Shown in pieces: positions 5,976 to 9,302 of a stretch of DNA of 9,302 bases. The translations under genes were made by a program, and so were the position numbers. The notes under the pieces were generated by a model. It was not told the origin of the DNA and searched no databases. It saw only the letters and a list, made by a program, of their open reading frames with translations. Position 1 is the first letter of the stretch. Each line of letters begins with the position of its first letter. The stretch comes from Cyclobacteriaceae bacterium (GTDB lineage: Bacteria; Bacteroidota; Bacteroidia; Cytophagales; Cyclobacteriaceae), in contig JAOUKG010000050.1 in NCBI GenBank assembly GCA_029882725.1, positions 1 through 9,302 of the forward strand. Direction: 5' to 3'.

Positions 5976-7271
5976 ATGAAAAACCCTACTACTCATTTCA
6001 ATCAATTCTATAGGTATGTATTGATCTTTGGTTTTATTTTAACCTTGGGTTCATGTGTTTATCAGGAAATTGAACCCATTGTGATACCAAAACCTCCGGT
6101 TCCGCAACAAACCCAACAACTTGAAGCCACTTATAGTACACAACCTCTTAATTCAATTAACAGTCTGTTTTGGTCAACTTCCGACTATAAACTAATAACA
6201 GTTTCAGATCAACTCACAGCGACTGTAAATTCACAGGACGGCATTTTGAATACCAGCGGTACTTACAACGGTCTGACTGATTACAACAAAGGGGTTGACC
6301 CCCAGTTAACATTAAAAGCCGCCTACGACGATCAAAACTTATACATTTTGGCCAGTTGGAAAGACGAAACATTGAATCCAACCCTACAGAGTTGGTTGTA
6401 CAATGGTCTTGCAGACCCTAACAAAGCAGATGATCCAGCAGGTTGGACCCGCCAAAGAGGAGATGACCAACTTCAAATCAATTTTGATATGGGTGGCGGA
6501 AAAGAAGATATTTGGAAATGGAGCTTTACCTTGTCTGAGCCCTTAGGTTATGCAATGGACATGGTAAACGATGGAGGTGTAACCAATGATGCAGGTACTC
6601 CAACATATATCAATAATGAACTCGATGGTACTAATCGTTCCGGTCCTGCTCTGGAATGGGATGGAGTACAACAAGACCTAACCCGTGACCCAGGTGGATT
6701 TACCATTTTGGATCCAGGGTTTTATTTGGTGAGCACTAGTGCTTTTTCAGGTGATATTGCCAACGGTGAATTGGTTTATCAGGCACATTGTTCAAAATGT
6801 CATGGTGTAAATGGCGACGGACAAGGTACCAATGGAAGTACTTCGATTAGTTTTAGATATCCTGGAACTTATTCAAGAATTTCAAGATCTTCTTTTCCTG
6901 CTATAATAGATGTTGGAACGCACGACGGACAATCTTATTGGAGTGCGCTCACACCCACTGAACAAAATGATTTATTATCCAGAATATATGGATGGGCAGG
7001 AATCCCTGGTTATACTCTTCAGAATCCTACTGGCTCTTCGGCCGATGTGTTGGCCATGAGCAATATTGCACTTGCGCGAATGCTCGTTGCAAAGAAAAAT
7101 CCGGATGGATATTCCGTTTTACTTATAAGAAAACTGGATACAGGCAATGCCGATGATGTTTCATTTTTACCTGCAACAGATGTAAATTTCAATGTTTTTC
7201 TATACGATAATGATGAGATTAACAAAATAGGGGCGTTGAATGAAACTCTAATCTTTAAACCTAAACAATAG
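5976..7271 (+). CDS. EB_dh haem-b domain lipoprotein with an inserted cytochrome c domain
   Basis: This 431-residue protein has a signal peptide ending in LGSC (lipid Cys27), then a Pro/Gln-rich linker to about residue 50. Residues ~50-250 resemble the front of the ethylbenzene dehydrogenase gamma-subunit haem-binding domain (EB_dh, DOMON-like): DPQLTLKAAYDDQNLYILASWKDETL, then GDDQLQINFDMGG and EDIWKWSF. Residues ~258-342 are a class I cytochrome c domain: GELVYQAHCSKCHGVNGDGQG with CSKCH at 272-276. Residues ~344-431 resume EB_dh: GIPGYTLQNPTGSSADV, then the typical RKLDTGNADDVSF (385-397). So a cytochrome c is inserted into EB_dh. No Met occurs between residues 196 and 361, so the c-haem lacks an obvious Met ligand; His316 is a candidate. 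In this family EB_dh subunits carry electrons from molybdenum enzymes. Only two bases separate it from the next gene. Confidence 0.88.
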   Translation: MKNPTTHFNQFYRYVLIFGFILTLGSCVYQEIEPIVIPKPPVPQQTQQLEATYSTQPLNSINSLFWSTSDYKLITVSDQLTATVNSQDGILNTSGTYNGLTDYNKGVDPQLTLKAAYDDQNLYILASWKDETLNPTLQSWLYNGLADPNKADDPAGWTRQRGDDQLQINFDMGGGKEDIWKWSFTLSEPLGYAMDMVNDGGVTNDAGTPTYINNELDGTNRSGPALEWDGVQQDLTRDPGGFTILDPGFYLVSTSAFSGDIANGELVYQAHCSKCHGVNGDGQGTNGSTSISFRYPGTYSRISRSSFPAIIDVGTHDGQSYWSALTPTEQNDLLSRIYGWAGIPGYTLQNPTGSSADVLAMSNIALARMLVAKKNPDGYSVLLIRKLDTGNADDVSFLPATDVNFNVFLYDNDEINKIGALNETLIFKPKQ

Positions 7272-7273
7272 CC

Positions 7274-7648
7274 ATGAAACGATTAGCCTACATTTTATTT
7301 TTTGTTACGATAATTTCAATGGCGGGATTGCAATCCTGTTCTTATGAAATGATTACTCCCGAAAAGGTGGTAGTTGGAGATAATATTACATGGACAGCCG
7401 ATGTGTTACCCATTTTCACAAAAAATTGCAACGTAGCGGGATGTCATGTTTCCGGAGCTGTAAGTCCTGATTTATCTGCCACACAAGCCTATATAAGCCT
7501 TGTTTATTTTGGCTATGTCAATACAAATATTCCTGAGGAATCTTCAGTATATACTAAGCTCACTACCGGTTCAATGAAAACGTATGCTACTGAGCAGGAA
7601 AAAGCAATAATATTAAAATGGATTCAACTTGGAGCCCTAGAAAACTAA
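7274..7648 (+). CDS. Small mono-haem cytochrome c lipoprotein with CX4CH site
   Basis: This 124-residue protein has a signal peptide ending in LQSC, with lipid Cys22. The mature part has WTADVLPIFTKNC (40-52), typical of Bacteroidota lipoprotein cytochromes in which a single haem site follows 'V.PIF...C'. The haem motif is C52-NVAG-C57-H58, i.e. CX4CH rather than CXXCH. VSPDLSATQAY follows, and near the end GSMKTYATEQEKAIILKWIQLGA has Met101 as the likely distal ligand and the usual 'E...I..WI..GA' closing helix. It probably shuttles electrons between the EB_dh/cytochrome c protein and another partner at a membrane surface. It starts two bases after the previous stop and ends 11 bases before the barrel gene. 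An alternative reading is a non-haem lipoprotein, but the overall pattern argues against that. Confidence 0.85.
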   Translation: MKRLAYILFFVTIISMAGLQSCSYEMITPEKVVVGDNITWTADVLPIFTKNCNVAGCHVSGAVSPDLSATQAYISLVYFGYVNTNIPEESSVYTKLTTGSMKTYATEQEKAIILKWIQLGALEN

Positions 7649-7659
7649 ACCCTGAAAAA

Positions 7660-8532
7660 ATGAAAACTACATTAATAAATTTCTTAACTATATTTTTCCT
7701 GATCGGTTTGATTTCAGGAAGTCAGTTTGTAATGGCTCAGGACGAAGAGGAACCTGACAACAGACCTGTGCGTGCCCCTTTTGAAAGTGTTTGGTTGCTG
7801 GACGGGCAAACCGTTTTATTACCTAATAAAGGTACTTTCGAATTTGATATTATCCACCGTTTTGGTACTGTGGGTGCGGGAGCAAGTGATCTTTGGGGAA
7901 TGTATTCTCCAAGTAATATCCGATTAGGACTTTCCTATACACCCATTGAAAACCTAACTGTTGGTTTTGGAAATACCAAAGATGATGACCTTCTTGACTT
8001 TAGCGTGAAATATAGCATTATAAAACAAACCAGAAGCTGGTCTATTCCTGTAAGTGTTACTTATTTTGGAAATGCCGTGATGGATACAGGAAAAGAAGAT
8101 CATGTAGATAATGGTCTGCAACGATGGTCTTATTTTCATGAATTAATTATTGCTACCCGGTTTAATTCAAAATTATCAGTTCAAATTGCTCCAAGTTTCT
8201 CACATTATAATGGTGTGGATTCACTTTATAGCAATGATGTGATTTCAGCTTCTATTAAAGCCAGGTATAAATTATCACCTGCCTTGGCTGCTATCGTTGG
8301 ATATGACCATCCATTTACCGATCATGAAACAACGGATTTGGATTTAACTCCGTCTTTGGCCTTTGGATTGGAAATTGCCACCAGTGCACATGCTTTTCAG
8401 ATATTCTTGGGTAACTCAAGAGGTATTGTACCACAGCGAAATGCTGCCTACGGTGAATATGGACTAACTAATGGGAAATTCAAAGACAATTTTCTAATCG
8501 GTTTCAACATTACCCGACTTTGGAATTTTTAA
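7660..8532 (+). CDS. DUF5777-like outer-membrane beta-barrel protein
   Basis: This 290-residue protein uses the ATG at 7660; the in-frame ATG at 7618 lies inside the previous gene and would put 14 polar residues ahead of a normal signal peptide. The signal is MKTTLINFLTIFFLIG with likely cleavage after FVMA (residue 26), followed by acidic QDEEEPD. The rest is a run of amphipathic strands with the features I recall for Bacteroidota DUF5777 barrels: LLDGQTVLLPNKGTFEFDI, HRFG, YSPSNIRLGLSY, YSIIKQT, SYFHELIIATRFN, LSVQIAPSFSHYN, ATSAHAFQIFLGN, and the terminal FLIGFNITRLWNF ending in Phe, the usual BAM recognition residue. Its function is not established; a pore or scaffold for the surrounding lipoprotein cytochromes is inference from context. 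Confidence 0.88.
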   Translation: MKTTLINFLTIFFLIGLISGSQFVMAQDEEEPDNRPVRAPFESVWLLDGQTVLLPNKGTFEFDIIHRFGTVGAGASDLWGMYSPSNIRLGLSYTPIENLTVGFGNTKDDDLLDFSVKYSIIKQTRSWSIPVSVTYFGNAVMDTGKEDHVDNGLQRWSYFHELIIATRFNSKLSVQIAPSFSHYNGVDSLYSNDVISASIKARYKLSPALAAIVGYDHPFTDHETTDLDLTPSLAFGLEIATSAHAFQIFLGNSRGIVPQRNAAYGEYGLTNGKFKDNFLIGFNITRLWNF

Positions 8533-8549
8533 CATTAGCTGATATAGCC

Positions 8550-8810
8550 ATGAAAAACACTAAAAAAAACAGAAGAAATTTTCTGAGCAGGGGATTGAAA
8601 AGTGTATTCACTTTGGGATTTCTTTCCGGAGCCACAGTGGTTTCTGCTGACGAAGGGAAAACAAAAGTAAAGTGTTTAACGCAAGATGGAGAACTTGTGG
8701 AGGTTGAAGTAGAAAGCTCTCAAATAGATAATGCCCAACTTATTAAAACCAATGAATTAAAAGGATGGGTTAATTCAGCAAACCAAAAACCGAAAAATCA
8801 TGATCAGTAA
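8550..8810 (+). CDS. Small Tat-signal protein related to the N-terminus of the next gene product
   Basis: This 86-residue protein uses the ATG at 8550; the in-frame ATG at 8520 overlaps the previous gene and would put ten residues ahead of the signal. Residues 7-13 (NRRNFLS) are a twin-arginine motif, followed by a hydrophobic stretch and likely cleavage at VSA33/D34. Only about 53 residues remain. Segment 39-61 (KVKCLT, DG, VEVE, SSQI, N) matches residues 40-60 of the following Fe-S protein (KIKVLT, EG, IEVD, RSQI, N). There is one cysteine (C42), so no complete metal site. It may be a small accessory or structural subunit that docks like the tail of the Fe-S protein, or help Tat export of the complex. 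The 3' end overlaps the Fe-S gene by 11 bases, indicating translational coupling. Confidence 0.82.
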   Translation: MKNTKKNRRNFLSRGLKSVFTLGFLSGATVVSADEGKTKVKCLTQDGELVEVEVESSQIDNAQLIKTNELKGWVNSANQKPKNHDQ

Positions 8811-9302
8811 TGATAAAGATAGGAGGGACTTTCTGAAAAGAGGCCTTACAGCCTTAGGGGCCGTATCCTTGGCACCTCTTGCTCAATCTTGCTCTGAAAA
8901 AGCACCTATGGGGGATAAAATTAAGGTTTTAACTCCTGAAGGCAGAGTTATAGAAGTAGATAGATCCCAGATTTCAAATGGAAATAACTTGGTTGAATAT
9001 AAACCCAGAAAAGGGGTGCCCGGTAAAAAGTATGTGATGGTAGTAGACATGGCTCGTTGCCAAAATGCACGCAAATGCGTTACTTCCTGTAATAAAAACC
9101 ACATGGTTACCACACCCAATGAATGGTTGAAAATCTATAGTATGCAGGATTCTGAAAATACTGCACCCTATTGGCAACCTGTTATGTGTCAGCATTGTGA
9201 TAAACCTCCCTGTGTAAAAGTTTGTCCTGTAGATGCCACTTTCAAAAGGGAAGACGGTATTGTTCTTATAGATAACGACAGATGTATTGGTTGCCGATTC
9301 TG
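8800..9302 (+). CDS. Tat-exported ferredoxin-type Fe-S subunit (DmsB/NrfC/PsrB-like), cut by window edge
   Basis: The reading frame is open from the ATG at 8800 to the edge, giving 167 residues of a protein normally about 220-300 long. DRRDFLKRG (7-15) is a twin-arginine signal, and LAQSC (27-31) is a lipobox-like site, so it is probably a Tat-exported lipoprotein. After a linker that matches the small upstream protein come the Fe-S motifs. Group I is C87-QN-A-RK-C93-VTS-C97, with Ala90 where the second Cys is normally found. Group II is complete: C130-QH-C133-DKPP-C138-VKV-C142-P. Group III starts at C162-IG-C165. The order fits the electron-transfer subunit of molybdopterin or polysulfide/tetrathionate-type complexes. 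The catalytic and membrane subunits would be expected downstream, outside the window. Confidence 0.92.
   Translation, partial: MISNDKDRRDFLKRGLTALGAVSLAPLAQSCSEKAPMGDKIKVLTPEGRVIEVDRSQISNGNNLVEYKPRKGVPGKKYVMVVDMARCQNARKCVTSCNKNHMVTTPNEWLKIYSMQDSENTAPYWQPVMCQHCDKPPCVKVCPVDATFKREDGIVLIDNDRCIGCRF

Noticed and set aside
7618..7659. Upstream in-frame ATG of the barrel protein gene
   Set aside because: It lies inside the preceding cytochrome gene and would put polar residues before a standard signal peptide; the ATG at 7660 fits better.

Overview
The window looks like a stretch of a Bacteroidota chromosome, probably Cytophagales or a related marine or soil lineage (inference). It is AT-rich, with A-rich leader sequences instead of strong Shine-Dalgarno sites, Bacteroidota-style lipoproteins, a C-terminus resembling a type IX sorting domain, and a DUF5777-like outer-membrane barrel. 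Genes are cut at both ends: an M90 (MtfA-like) peptidase runs off the left edge and a Tat-exported ferredoxin-type Fe-S protein runs off the right edge.

Left part (1-3188): the N-terminal 166 residues of a membrane-anchored M90 metallopeptidase on the minus strand; divergently, a small exported protein of unknown function; then about 680 bases with no convincing gene, holding a possible relic of a nuclease/helicase-associated domain and a weak inverted repeat; then a 377-residue polytopic membrane protein on the minus strand that is clearly an internal tandem duplication.

Middle (3189-4900): an AT-rich divergent promoter region, a Gfo/Idh/MocA-family oxidoreductase, and a 475-base gap. The gap holds a composite palindromic repeat with a good intrinsic terminator, and a perfect 16-bp-arm palindrome about 100 bp before the next gene.

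Right part (4901-9302): six genes on the plus strand, tightly packed after the first, all exported. They are a YceI-domain lipoprotein; a lipoprotein in which a mono-haem cytochrome c domain sits inside an ethylbenzene-dehydrogenase-gamma-like (EB_dh) haem-b domain; a small lipoprotein cytochrome with a CX4CH haem site; a DUF5777-like beta-barrel; an 86-residue Tat-signal protein; and a Tat-signal, lipobox-bearing DmsB/NrfC/PsrB-type Fe-S subunit. This reads as the front half of an operon for an envelope redox complex of the molybdopterin (DMSO reductase) superfamily type. The catalytic and membrane subunits would be expected beyond the right edge, but that is inference.

The most unusual points are the split EB_dh/cytochrome c architecture with no Met available as distal ligand, the loss of one cysteine in the first Fe-S motif, the small Tat protein whose mature part matches the segment between the Tat signal and ferredoxin domain of the next gene, and the duplicated membrane protein. 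Nothing here resembles a CRISPR array, insertion sequence, rRNA or tRNA.
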